The position numbers and the translations under genes were made by a program. A stretch of 33,836 bases of DNA from Deltaproteobacteria bacterium (GTDB taxonomy: Bacteria > Desulfobacterota > Dissulfuribacteria > Dissulfuribacterales > QOAL01): the NCBI GenBank assembly GCA_015494395.1, contig WGBG01000125.1:1-33836 (forward strand), in the 5' to 3' direction. Shown here piece by piece: positions 15,359 to 24,215 of the stretch. The notes beneath the pieces were generated by a model. It searched no databases and was not told where the DNA came from. It saw nothing but the letters and a program-made list of their open reading frames with translations. Every line of letters begins with the position of its first letter. Within the stretch, counting starts at the first letter, position 1.

Positions 15359-16291
15359 TTATTTTCTTTTAAAATCCGGAAAGGGAGGCAGCTTGAACTT
15401 CATTACCTCTTTTTCCCCTTTCATATTATCTACCTGCACGTTGAAATTTGCCTTTAATTTTTCCACCACATCCTGCACAAGAATCTCCGGGGCTGATGCC
15501 CCTGCAGTTATTCCAACAGTCATGTTATCATCAAACCATGAAAGGTCCATGCTATCTGCATTATCTATGAGATAGGCAGGAAGACCCTTGTGTTCCCCAA
15601 CCTCCCTTAAACGGTTGGAGTTTGAGCTGTTCATGGAACCTACCACAAGGAGTATGTCAATTTTTTTTGCCATCTCTCTCACTGCATTCTGGCGGCTCTG
15701 GGTTGCGTAGCAGATATCTTTAAGCTCAGGCCCTCTAATACCGGGGATATGTTCCTTGAGTGTTGCTATTATGTCCTTGGTATCATCGGTGCTTAATGTG
15801 GTCTGTGTAACATACGCAAACCTGTGCCCGGGTTCCACCTTGATTGCCGCTGCCTCCTCAGGATTGGAGATGACAATGGCCTTTCCGTTTATGCGTCCAA
15901 GGGTTCCCTCAACTTCCGGATGCCCGGCATGGCCTATTACGATTATATCATAGCCTTCCCTGAGATAACGCCTTGCCTGATGATGGACCTTTGTCACCAG
16001 GGGGCATGTTGCATCTATTACCGTAAGCCCTCTTGCCTGTGCCCTTTCAACAACCGCCTTTGAGACACCGTGAGCGCTGAATATTGCCAGGGTATTTTCA
16101 GGAATCTCTTCAAGCTCCTCAACAAATATGGCGCCTCTGCCTGAAAGATCGTTTATCACATAGGTGTTATGCACTATCTCATGCAGGACATAAACCGGGG
16201 GGCCGTACTTCTCGATAGCACATTCGACTATCTTGATTGCCCTGTTAACACCTGCGCAAAAACCCCTTGGCTGTGCTAATATAATGTTCAT
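15359..16291 (-). CDS. ispH: 4-hydroxy-3-methylbut-2-enyl diphosphate reductase
   Basis: IspH (LytB) makes IPP and DMAPP in the last step of the MEP pathway, feeding squalene and hopanoid synthesis. The 310 residues include all three cluster cysteines: GFCAGV at residue 12, ATCPLVTKVH near 96, and CYATQ near 195. HPEVEGTLG carries the catalytic Glu, and NSSNSNRL binds substrate phosphate. The short C-terminal tail FPPFPDFKRK is a harmless extension. It stops 10 bp before DUF116. The 293-bp gap upstream toward hpnB holds the R2 element. Its place among hpn genes suggests that precursor supply is co-expressed with hopanoid tailoring. Confidence 0.97.
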   Translation of the reverse strand: MNIILAQPRGFCAGVNRAIKIVECAIEKYGPPVYVLHEIVHNTYVINDLSGRGAIFVEELEEIPENTLAIFSAHGVSKAVVERAQARGLTVIDATCPLVTKVHHQARRYLREGYDIIVIGHAGHPEVEGTLGRINGKAIVISNPEEAAAIKVEPGHRFAYVTQTTLSTDDTKDIIATLKEHIPGIRGPELKDICYATQSRQNAVREMAKKIDILLVVGSMNSSNSNRLREVGEHKGLPAYLIDNADSMDLSWFDDNMTVGITAGASAPEILVQDVVEKLKANFNVQVDNMKGEKEVMKFKLPPFPDFKRK

Positions 16292-16327
16292 ATTTTTTTT
16301 ATCTTCCTTGATTTATGTCATTTTTTG

Positions 16328-16552
16328 GCAACTATTCAGCGAAGTAAATGGGCTTGTTTTGGAGTGACTTTGAAGAATTTCGTAGTTTTTCTTGGCGAAG
16401 CGAAGCAAAAAAAACGCGTCTGTTTGAGCGAGGTAGGAGCGAGTTTCGCGATTTTTGCGAAGCAAGCCTTAGAAAAACAAGAAATTATTCACCGGAACGG
16501 AAAAACAAGCCCATTTACGAACCTTAATTACCAATAATACGCTGAACAGTTA
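16328..16552. mobile_element. R2 element: about 225-bp MITE-like element with inverted-repeat ends and direct-repeat flanks
   Basis: The left end reads AACTATTCAGCG then GTAAATGGGCTTGTTTT (16344-16360). The right end carries the perfect reverse complement AAAACAAGCCCATTTAC (16502-16518) and CGCTGAACAGTT (16540-16551), with about 21 extra bases between the two blocks. CATTTTTTG occurs at 16319-16327 and at 16553-16561, an 8-9 bp direct repeat consistent with target duplication. The interior is made of short GCGAAGC and GAGCGAG units that can fold back on each other. No transposase or plausible ORF is inside. It fills the gap between hpnB and ispH. The name R2 is mine. Confidence 0.75.
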
Positions 16553-16584
16553 CATTTTTTGCTGATTTTTAGCTGGAAGCTGAA

Positions 16585-17724
16585 TCAATCATATTCACGC
16601 CCTTTCCATCTACCTGTGTGTCCTTTCCAGTGCCTCCAGGCAGAGCTCCATGTCATAAGCAGATAGAGAAGCGCCGTAAACGGCAGGGCAAGTGCCCATA
16701 GATATGACCGCCTGTAATAGGAAAGGACAGGCAGGTACGTAATAACCATGAGGGTAAAGCTTACCCAGGAAAGCAGCCATATTATTGTTCCACCGTAACA
16801 TAGCCCGGCAATGTGCCCAAAAAACATGACAAGCATGATAAATGTTACGCACAGGAGGAGAAACAGGGAATATTTTAACTGAGTAAATGCAGTCCGGGCT
16901 ATCATGTTCCAGATCCCGCCCAGTCCCTCATATCTTCGCAGACTGTGCACAGAGTGGGTAAGGCCGATCCAGGTAGAAAATCCCGCGTTTTTAAGCTCTT
17001 TTGCAAGTGCGCAGTCATCAATGAGCTCTGATCGGATACACTCAAAGGCCTTGATCTTCCTCAGGGCTTCTGTATCAACCAAAATGAAGCCTCCGGCAGC
17101 AGCTGCAACCCTTGATTTTTTGAAGTTGGCAAGCTTGAATGGATAGAGCATTTTGAAAAAATAGACAAATGCAGGCATCATCAGCTTTTCCCAGAAGCTT
17201 TCCATCCTGAGCCATGCCAGCAGAGAGAGCATGTTCAGCCCGTTATGATCCTTTGCTGCAAGGGCAGTTGCAATCATACCAGGATCAAGCTTTATGTCTG
17301 CATCCATAAGTAGGATTTTAGGGGTGTTTACATGCTTGAATCCCTGATCCAGCGCCCAGATCTTTCCTGTCCATCCCTTTGGCAGGTCAAGCCCGTTTAT
17401 TATCTTTATTGAATCGCCACAGATCTCTCTGGCTATGTCGGAGGTCCTGTCCCAGGACTTGTCATTTACAAGTATGATATTAAGCCCTTTCCCCTGTTCC
17501 ATAAGGGCCCTCAGGGTATCTCCAATTACCTCTTCCTCATTACGAGCAGGGATAAGAACAGTGACATCGCTAAGGTCTGCATCTGCAAATTCAGGAGCGG
17601 CATCAAGATTCTGACCTGTATCCCATGGTTTCCAGGGAAGGAGCATTATGGAACTCCATATCAACAGGCAGATAACTGCCGCCAGGGTGATGATGATTGT
17701 AATCAGGCTGATCTCTATGTGCAT
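16585..17724 (-). CDS. hpnB: HpnB: hopene-associated glycosyltransferase (GT2 family)
   Basis: A 379-residue membrane GT2 enzyme. A transmembrane helix at residues 8-30 precedes the GT-A domain: VTVLIPARNEEEVI, ILVNDKSWDRTSD, GWTGKIWALDQG, and LLMDADIKLDP with the metal-binding DAD. LIDDCALAKELK follows, and a QxxRY-like SLRRYEGLGG is seen. Three or four transmembrane segments end the protein. HpnB is specific to hopanoid clusters and is thought to glycosylate the hopanoid side chain or a related lipid; the substrate is not proven. R1 copy 2 starts 18 bp upstream and separates it from hpnN. Confidence 0.93.
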   Translation of the reverse strand: MHIEISLITIIITLAAVICLLIWSSIMLLPWKPWDTGQNLDAAPEFADADLSDVTVLIPARNEEEVIGDTLRALMEQGKGLNIILVNDKSWDRTSDIAREICGDSIKIINGLDLPKGWTGKIWALDQGFKHVNTPKILLMDADIKLDPGMIATALAAKDHNGLNMLSLLAWLRMESFWEKLMMPAFVYFFKMLYPFKLANFKKSRVAAAAGGFILVDTEALRKIKAFECIRSELIDDCALAKELKNAGFSTWIGLTHSVHSLRRYEGLGGIWNMIARTAFTQLKYSLFLLLCVTFIMLVMFFGHIAGLCYGGTIIWLLSWVSFTLMVITYLPVLSYYRRSYLWALALPFTALLYLLMTWSSAWRHWKGHTGRWKGREYD

Positions 17725-17742
17725 GGCAATAAGTGATTGTGA

Positions 17743-17950
17743 CCTAGATTGAGCGTTTCAAAATCTGGAAAATTATTTTTTCAATGAAATTAAAAGGAGT
17801 TATGTCGATTATAGCTTTCTAGTTTTGAAACCCTTCTGGATTGCCGTATTTACTGCATCTCCTTTGTCAGAGAAATCCCCATATAGCCGACTATTATGGG
17901 AATTCCTCTTTCGCGGATCTGCAGCAAATCCGACAATCGCTCAATCTAGG
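17743..17950 (+). mobile_element. R1 element copy 2: 208-bp MITE-like element with TIRs and 5-bp TSD
   Basis: The ends CCTAGATTGAGCG and CGCTCAATCTAGG are a perfect 13-bp terminal inverted repeat. TGTGA flanks both sides (17738-17742 and 17951-17955), a 5-bp target duplication. Length equals copy 1 exactly. The right two-thirds are well conserved with copy 1; the stretch after the left end is more diverged (for example TCTGGAAAATTATTTTTTC). The 9-bp inverted repeat GTTTCAAAA/TTTTGAAAC is kept, while the central hairpin has a mismatch (ATCCCCATA), so this is an older copy. ORF 17825-18070 reads through it and is not a gene. Confidence 0.9.
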
Positions 17951-18033
17951 TGTGAATATTTTAATCATGCTGGGTTCAAGGAATACAACAAAAAACGTAT
18001 TGCCCGGTTGATGTACAGATTTAGTACACTACT

Positions 18034-18059
18034 AAAAAAAAACTCGGGCTACAATGCCC
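18034..18059 (-). terminator. Possible intrinsic terminator at the end of hpnN
   Basis: On the minus strand GGGC-ATTGTA-GCCC is followed by GAG and nine Ts. The stem overlaps the hpnN stop codon. The stem is only four G-C pairs, so strength is doubtful, and hpnB downstream would then need its own promoter. Confidence 0.3.
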
Positions 18060-20760
18060 CCCTTCCCTGAAGAGACAAATTACTGTTCGATGCCCTGTTT
18101 TGCTCCCACGCCATCAGGGCAGGCAGAAGCACCATGGTACATACTAGAGTGAGCCCTACTCCCAGGGCAAGAAGTTTTCCCATGCTTGCCATTCCTTCGT
18201 GGGGAGATACAGCAAGGTTTCCAAAGCTGCAGATGGTTGTAAGAGTGCTGAAGAAGATGCCCCGAGAGGTGCTTGTGGAAAATATCTCTGATGTATCAGC
18301 CTTCATGGTTCTGAAACGGTGTACCATGTGAATACCGTTATCAACGCCAATGCCGAGAATCAGAGGAAGTGCAATAATGTTTGCAAAATTAAGTGTAATG
18401 CCTGCAACCTCCATTATGGCGCCGGTAAGCGCTGCTGCCAGTGCAAGTGGGAGCAGGACAAGCACGGCATCTTTTTTCCTGGGCATGAGGAACAGGAGCA
18501 GACAGGTAATCACAACAAGGCTCATGGAAAATGCCTCTTTGAAGGCATTTGACACCACCTTGCCCCCCTCATAAATAATTACAGGGTAGCCTGTGGCCTC
18601 AGGTTCATATTGCCTTACACTGGTTATAAAATTTATAAGTCTTTCAGGGGAGTTGAGGCTTTCCCTGGGGAATATTTCCAGTCTCCACCTGCCATCTGTT
18701 GCTATCCAGCGCTCTTTTACCTCATTGGGCAGGCTGTCCAGGGAGAAGGGTTCTGCCTGAAGAGACATCTTAAGTTCTTCAAGCCGTGGGGGAAGGGAGC
18801 CTACAAGGCTTTTTTCAAGCCTTTTAATTGCACCCTCAGGGTTTTCTGATTTTTCTGCTTTTTCAAGAAACTGCTCAAGGAGTGACGCCAACTGTTCTGA
18901 TGGCGTAGGCCTGCCAGAGGCATCTTTTGCCTTAATCCTTACTGCAGATATAAAATTTTTAATTGCGGCAATCTTATCCTCACAGGTTGAAGCAGCTGCC
19001 TGTGGCTGCATAAAGACAGGGCCGATGACGTAATCAAGTTCTTCAATAATGGATAGTTTGTCCTCCTGGTTATCCGGGACAAAATCTGCAATATCAACCA
19101 CCTTGTCAACCACTGGAAGAGATCCCAGTCTGTCTTTTTCTTCCGGTAGCCCCCTGTAAGGTTTTTTCAGGACATCAAGGCTCCAGGGCGTACAGTTTAC
19201 ATCAGCAAGCAGTTCCTTGAACGTGCTTACTGATTCGCATGTCTGGTCCCTGAGATTAAGCGGGTTCCAGTCATAGGTTATTCGTGGAAGCAGGGTAAGT
19301 GAGAGCAATCCAAGTACAAGGGCTGTTATGCGAACTGCCCTTGAGTGCCTGACAGGAAAGGTGACAAATTTCATAAAAAGGCTCAGGCCGGATCCGGAAG
19401 AGGCAGATTTTGCACTGGCTGCCGTGATATCCCCTTCATGTATTTCAGAGGGCTTGAAGCCAAGCAGCGAGAGCAGCACAGGAAGAAGTGTGAGATTTAT
19501 GAATAGCCCGATAAACATGCCTGTCCCTGAGATCAGTCCCAGCTCCCCTACTCCTGAAAAATCTGTGGGGACAAACGCAAAAAAACCAGTAGCAGTGGTA
19601 ACAGCGCAGAGTACCAGGGACATGCCGGTATCCCTGGCAGTCTTTTCTATGGCACTGGCGGGCGAATTGTTTTTGCGTAAAAGTTCCCGGAATCTCAGGC
19701 AGTAATGAATAGAGTAGTCAACTCCAAGGCCAATAAACAGAACCGCAAAGGCAACGGAAATCATGTTCAGATGCCCGATGGCTGCGGCTGCGAAACCTGC
19801 TGTCCAGACAAGTCCGGTTAAAAGGGTTAGAAGGGTTACAAATACCAGCCTTCCAGACCTGAGTCCTGCAAAAAGCACAACAGCAACCATGAATAGGGAG
19901 AGCCAGCCGGCAAGCTTTGCACCCCTGGTAACACTTGCAAGCTCCTCGTACTCCATGGCAATATCTCCGGTGAGCCTTGCCCTTAAACCGTGGGCCTGGT
20001 CAAGCTTCAGCCTGTTTATTGCATCCCGGATCTGCTGCATTGCCTCCTTTCCAGGGAGAATTGTGGTGTAATCAAGAACAGGATAGGCAATAACAAACTG
20101 CCTCCTGTTAGCCCTGGTAAGTGAGGCCCCGCCTGAATCCATGAGGTTAAGCCATGAAACCTGGTAAAATCTGTCCTGCTCAACTGCCCTGACACCTTTT
20201 TCAATCTCTGCATAGAGCCGGTCAAGCCTTTTTTCCTCGCCGTGACCTTCTGCCTGGCCAAGGATGGAAAATAGCCCGCGCAAATCAGGTTCCCTTGCCA
20301 GTGTTCCAAGCAGTGGCTGAATCTCAGCCAGACGTTGGGACAGTGCTTCAAGTTCATGTACAGAGAGATAGAGAAGGCCGTTCTTTTTGAAAAAATCCTC
20401 TGAGCCAGGGGCATATATTTCTTTGAAGTGTTCCCTTTCTTTTAACAGCTCTGCAGCAAGCCTGTTGCGTGCATCAATGGCAATGTCCGGGTTTTCACCA
20501 TCAATTACTATTACAATGGTGTCCGATGATTGCGGAAATGCCTTCTTGTACTGATGATAGAGCTTCAGGTATTCAAGATCAGGCGAGATCATGCCGGTTG
20601 TACTGGTTATAATCCCCAAGTGCCCAATGATATACCAAAAGAGCATTGCTGTGCTTAACACAAACAGTGCCAGTACGCCCAAGCGATGCCGGAGCATCAT
20701 AGCTGTCCAGCTGCTTATTAGATCTTCAAAAAAGGTTTTATTTAAAGGATTATTTTTCAT
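18049..20760 (-). CDS. hpnN: HpnN: hopanoid-associated RND transporter
   Basis: A 903-residue RND/MMPL-family inner-membrane protein, full length for HpnN. It has two repeated halves. Each has one transmembrane helix (about residues 26-50 and 475-495), a periplasmic loop, then a block of five or six helices (about 280-440 and 745-890) containing the GLGVDYSIHY and GIGVDNGIHM motifs of RND transporters. In Rhodopseudomonas HpnN is needed to move hopanoids to the outer membrane. It is first in the minus-strand series leading to hpnB, ispH, DUF116 and hpnH, 41 bp from the unknown gene upstream. A short hairpin and T-run overlap its stop codon. Confidence 0.95.
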   Translation of the reverse strand: MKNNPLNKTFFEDLISSWTAMMLRHRLGVLALFVLSTAMLFWYIIGHLGIITSTTGMISPDLEYLKLYHQYKKAFPQSSDTIVIVIDGENPDIAIDARNRLAAELLKEREHFKEIYAPGSEDFFKKNGLLYLSVHELEALSQRLAEIQPLLGTLAREPDLRGLFSILGQAEGHGEEKRLDRLYAEIEKGVRAVEQDRFYQVSWLNLMDSGGASLTRANRRQFVIAYPVLDYTTILPGKEAMQQIRDAINRLKLDQAHGLRARLTGDIAMEYEELASVTRGAKLAGWLSLFMVAVVLFAGLRSGRLVFVTLLTLLTGLVWTAGFAAAAIGHLNMISVAFAVLFIGLGVDYSIHYCLRFRELLRKNNSPASAIEKTARDTGMSLVLCAVTTATGFFAFVPTDFSGVGELGLISGTGMFIGLFINLTLLPVLLSLLGFKPSEIHEGDITAASAKSASSGSGLSLFMKFVTFPVRHSRAVRITALVLGLLSLTLLPRITYDWNPLNLRDQTCESVSTFKELLADVNCTPWSLDVLKKPYRGLPEEKDRLGSLPVVDKVVDIADFVPDNQEDKLSIIEELDYVIGPVFMQPQAAASTCEDKIAAIKNFISAVRIKAKDASGRPTPSEQLASLLEQFLEKAEKSENPEGAIKRLEKSLVGSLPPRLEELKMSLQAEPFSLDSLPNEVKERWIATDGRWRLEIFPRESLNSPERLINFITSVRQYEPEATGYPVIIYEGGKVVSNAFKEAFSMSLVVITCLLLFLMPRKKDAVLVLLPLALAAALTGAIMEVAGITLNFANIIALPLILGIGVDNGIHMVHRFRTMKADTSEIFSTSTSRGIFFSTLTTICSFGNLAVSPHEGMASMGKLLALGVGLTLVCTMVLLPALMAWEQNRASNSNLSLQGRGAL

Positions 20761-20801
20761 AAAGCAGTTTCTGCCGGATTAAGGTTCACCCGATGTGAAG
20801 T

Positions 20802-21779
20802 TCAGGAAAGAGCCTTCAGTGCATGGGTAAAAAGCTCCGGGGCAAGCTCCCTGGTTGCCCGTCTTATTTTTATTAACCGCTGCTCTTCATCATCCGTCTC
20901 AGAACTTCCATTTGGCTTGAAGCCAAGCATTAAACCTGCGGCAAATTTCTTCCCTGCCCCTTTTTGATTCGCTTGCTTTATCTTTTGGTCTGAAAATAGG
21001 TATTCAATATCCAAGACAGGGCAGAGGGAATCAGGGGGGGGCACCTTGAATACACCGGTGATAAGCCCAATGGCAGCAGCCCATTCCCTCTGTTTCTTCC
21101 ATGGCCCGTCCGGAAAGTCATTTTCATCACAAACGTATTCCAGATTAAGGAGCAGCTCTCGTGTGTCCTGATCAGGGACAAAATCCGTATCAATGTCATC
21201 GGGGCAGATGAGACACGCCTGAAGCCAGTGCGTTCTAGCAGAACCTGGTTTTTCAATCTGAAACAGACAGTTGGCATGATAACCCAGAATTTTGGCAGGC
21301 TTCTCAGAGCAGATTACACGCTGTTCACATAGCCTTGCAGCATCCTTCCACCGTTTTGCAAGCATCAAACATTTTATTGCACCGCCTTGATAAAAAAAAA
21401 CTTCTTCATCACTGCTGGCAGCGACATTGGAAGAAAGTGAGAAATTTGATGTGACTTTATCAAAAAGGGCTTTTGAAACACCTGAGACAAGATTTTGTTT
21501 TCCGGAATCCGTTTGAAACAGCTTTTTGTTTGAAGCCTCCCACTGCTCCCAGATAGACAGGGCTGTTTCAGGATCTGACTTGATGGCATCTTTAAGCGTC
21601 CAGTCCTCAAGCAGGGCAACAAGCGAATATTCAAGGTGCAGTTGTGCCTGTGGCGTCATTTTTCTGTATTTATCAAGAAGGCTTGATGCCTCGGCAGCAT
21701 CCAGTTCAGCCAGTTTTTTAACCGCCCTGTTATAGACGATAAGAGGAGTATCAAAGATGCCGGGTTGAAATAGCTTCAT
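20802..21779 (-). CDS. Uncharacterised protein with TPR-like helical region
   Basis: I do not recognise this 325-residue protein. It has no signal peptide and no transmembrane segment and looks mostly helical. The middle (about residues 130-195) reads FFYQGGAIKCLMLAKRWKDAARLCEQ and then ICSEKPAKILGYHANCLFQIEKPGSARTHW, which has the spacing of one or two tetratricopeptide-like helix pairs. The C-terminal part has a GAGKKFAAGLMLGFKP stretch. It reads in the same direction as hpnN, 41 bp upstream, and diverges from the yvcK-like gene over 85 bp. Co-transcription with hpnN is likely, so a role in the hopanoid series is possible but unproven. ATG start; codon use looks like that of its neighbours. 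Confidence 0.7.
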   Translation of the reverse strand: MKLFQPGIFDTPLIVYNRAVKKLAELDAAEASSLLDKYRKMTPQAQLHLEYSLVALLEDWTLKDAIKSDPETALSIWEQWEASNKKLFQTDSGKQNLVSGVSKALFDKVTSNFSLSSNVAASSDEEVFFYQGGAIKCLMLAKRWKDAARLCEQRVICSEKPAKILGYHANCLFQIEKPGSARTHWLQACLICPDDIDTDFVPDQDTRELLLNLEYVCDENDFPDGPWKKQREWAAAIGLITGVFKVPPPDSLCPVLDIEYLFSDQKIKQANQKGAGKKFAAGLMLGFKPNGSSETDDEEQRLIKIRRATRELAPELFTHALKALS

Positions 21780-21851
21780 AGAGCAGAAGAATAATTTTTT
21801 CCTTCAATATTTCAAGTTTTTCTGTTTTAGAGTATATTACCCTGCTTTTTC

Positions 21852-21857
21852 GAGGAG
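21852..21857 (+). promoter_or_regulatory. Shine-Dalgarno site of the yvcK-like gene
   Basis: GAGGAG ends 7 nt before the ATG at 21865 and fixes the start. A TTCAAG-16-TATATT pair lies just upstream and could be a weak promoter. Confidence 0.6.
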
Positions 21858-21864
21858 ATATTAG

Positions 21865-24123
21865 ATGGCAGACAGGTGTGATATAAGTACATGCCTTAAA
21901 GATATATTTAATGTTGCTATCAACCCTCTTGATCTTGTCCCAAGGGGTGATCTGGCTGAGAAACTTATTGAGCTAGCGCTTTACGGCACTGTCTCAGGTC
22001 TTCCCATTGAGGTGTCGCGCAAACTGGAAAAACTTGCCGGTACCATCAGGAGGTTGGATACATCTGATGTAAGGGTGGTGATACTTGGAGGGGGCACTGG
22101 CCTATCCAATATAATCGGGGGAGACAGCAGGCGATCAGGCTGGCCCCAGTCTCCATTTCAGGGGCTTAAGAAGATATTTCCCAAAACCACGGCAATTACC
22201 TGTATTACAGATGATGGCGGTTCTACTGGTGAACTTTTAAAAGAGCTTCCTGTTGTTGCACTGGGGGATATAAGGCATGTACTTTTATCATCCATTCAGG
22301 AAAAAATACTTCGTGAACATTACGGTCTCAGCGCCAGGAAAAGTGTTGATGTTGTAAGTTGCCTGCATGCCCTCTTTAACTACCGCCTGACCAGGGTGCC
22401 TGCCTCTGTTGATGAGCTTGTTTCTGATTCAGGAGCAAGCCTTGAAAAACTTCCTGACTCCATGCGTACCGGGCTTTCTCAGTTTCTCTCTGCCATTTTT
22501 TCAGACCACAGATTAAAAAAAGTGCTCAAAAAGAGCCAATGCCTTGGTAATCTCATCCTTGCCGCATCCATCTACAGCCAGGTCTCACCTGAATCAGAAA
22601 CTGTGCCCGATGAGGTGACTGTCAAGGGCATCTGCCGTGTTTCAGAACTTGTGGGTGCTGCCCCGGATGCAGTCCTCCCATGTGCAACCACCCCTGCCCG
22701 GCTGCAGGTCCTGTATTCAAACGGCGTTCTTGTTACAGGTGAACATAAATCCTCAGTTGCAAGGCGGGGATATCCCATTGAGCGGGTTTTTGTGCAGTTT
22801 ACAAGAACCCCGCATGTGCCATCCAGGGTCATAGAATCCATAAAAGAGGCAGATATACTCATCTTTGCGCCTGGAAGCCTGTTTACAAGCCTTATTCCCA
22901 TCCTTCATGTCCCGCATATTGCAAATGCTGTCAGGAAAAATACCAGGGCACTTAAAATTCTGGTTGCAAACCTGTGGGCACAGGAGGGTGAAACCGACAT
23001 GTCACGGGATGATCCAAGCAGGCGGTTTTATGTTTCAGACCTGATTGCCGCATACAGCCGAAATATTCCCGGAGGAATCAAGGATCTGTTTCAGCAGGTA
23101 CTGGTGCTTGGGCTTCAGGATATACCTGGAAGTGTCCTTCAGAGCTATGCAGTTGAAAACAAGATACCAATTTATCTTGATTCAGGAAGGGTACAGGCCC
23201 ACGGTCTGAAACCGGTGGAGGCAGGGATATTTTCAGAACAGGCACTTAGGGAAAGGCACGTGGTACAGCATTGTCCCAGGGCGTTTTCAATAGCAGTTCA
23301 GACCATCTGGGCTGCAAGAAATTCCCTGGATCTTGCAACAGATGATCCCTTTATTCTCCCTCCAGAGCATACAGAGCCCCATACAGTTATTGGAGGGTTG
23401 ATGCTTCATGAAAGGCTTAAGGCAATTAAGAAAAGGCTCTCATCCATTACGGTTCCTGAAGCGCTTTTATCCACACTTGTTGAGCTCTTCTGGCACCACA
23501 AGGACATCCTTCCTGCGCATCTTGACTTTGTTAAGGGAATTAAGCTTTTAAACCCTGATGCCTGGCCAAGGAGCCAGGAGTGGGATAATATCCTCTCTTT
23601 TTATGATCCGCATGACAGCATGATAAAAATAAGGAGTGATATTGTTAATCGGGACAAGGAATTTGAAACAGCCTTTCTGGTTGCCCTTGGTGAATCCCTG
23701 CTCGGTAACTACTCACATGCCAAGGCTGTAACACCGCTTGAATATGATGGAAGACAGGTCGGAAAGATATTCAGGCTTGAAATTGAGCCTGAAGAAAACA
23801 GGACCTGTTTTTTTAATGCAGTTGAGCTTGATCGCTACCTGTGCCTTGCCCGTTTAAGCCGTGATCCTGATTCCAGGCTTGTTTATACCAGGGTCATAAA
23901 TGCAAGTGAGGGCTTCACCCCTCCCGGCCTTCTTTTTGGTTTAATTTACACATGGTATCTGGACAACAGGCTTGCCGGTCACATAGAATATAAAATGTCA
24001 ATTATGAAGAGTGCAATTTCTGATCTCATCCCTGAACAGATAAAGATGCTTCGCATGAGAAAGGCAATGATAGAGTTTTTCAGGAAGACGGTTTTCAAAC
24101 TTGATGATCCCGGATACGGTTAA
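21865..24123 (+). CDS. Long YvcK/CofD-family protein (gluconeogenesis factor type)
   Basis: YvcK proteins bind UDP-N-acetylglucosamine and influence cell shape, carbon use and wall synthesis; the fold is shared with CofD (2-phospho-lactate transferase). The motifs GGGTGLSN (residues 75-82) and TDDGGSTG (115-122) are diagnostic, with LGDIRH and a FAPGSLFTSLIP segment near residue 335. At 752 residues it is about twice the usual 320-450. There is a roughly 70-residue N-terminal extension and a C-terminal extension of some 250-300 residues after about residue 470, with no domain I recognise. The neighbour downstream, an epimerase probably acting on UDP-GlcNAc, fits the UDP-GlcNAc link. Because of the extension I leave the gene symbol blank. 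Confidence 0.88.
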   Translation: MADRCDISTCLKDIFNVAINPLDLVPRGDLAEKLIELALYGTVSGLPIEVSRKLEKLAGTIRRLDTSDVRVVILGGGTGLSNIIGGDSRRSGWPQSPFQGLKKIFPKTTAITCITDDGGSTGELLKELPVVALGDIRHVLLSSIQEKILREHYGLSARKSVDVVSCLHALFNYRLTRVPASVDELVSDSGASLEKLPDSMRTGLSQFLSAIFSDHRLKKVLKKSQCLGNLILAASIYSQVSPESETVPDEVTVKGICRVSELVGAAPDAVLPCATTPARLQVLYSNGVLVTGEHKSSVARRGYPIERVFVQFTRTPHVPSRVIESIKEADILIFAPGSLFTSLIPILHVPHIANAVRKNTRALKILVANLWAQEGETDMSRDDPSRRFYVSDLIAAYSRNIPGGIKDLFQQVLVLGLQDIPGSVLQSYAVENKIPIYLDSGRVQAHGLKPVEAGIFSEQALRERHVVQHCPRAFSIAVQTIWAARNSLDLATDDPFILPPEHTEPHTVIGGLMLHERLKAIKKRLSSITVPEALLSTLVELFWHHKDILPAHLDFVKGIKLLNPDAWPRSQEWDNILSFYDPHDSMIKIRSDIVNRDKEFETAFLVALGESLLGNYSHAKAVTPLEYDGRQVGKIFRLEIEPEENRTCFFNAVELDRYLCLARLSRDPDSRLVYTRVINASEGFTPPGLLFGLIYTWYLDNRLAGHIEYKMSIMKSAISDLIPEQIKMLRMRKAMIEFFRKTVFKLDDPGYG

Positions 24124-24215
24124 ATTGAAACTGTGCCCCATGCCAAGTCGTATAGTGAAGAACCCCAAAAAACATAATTGCTCGCAAAATAATTAAAATT
24201 ATAAAAGGATAAATC

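Noticed and set aside
16325-16537. 70-codon ORF across the R2 element
   Set aside because: It reads through the inverted repeats of R2 and has no protein-family character.
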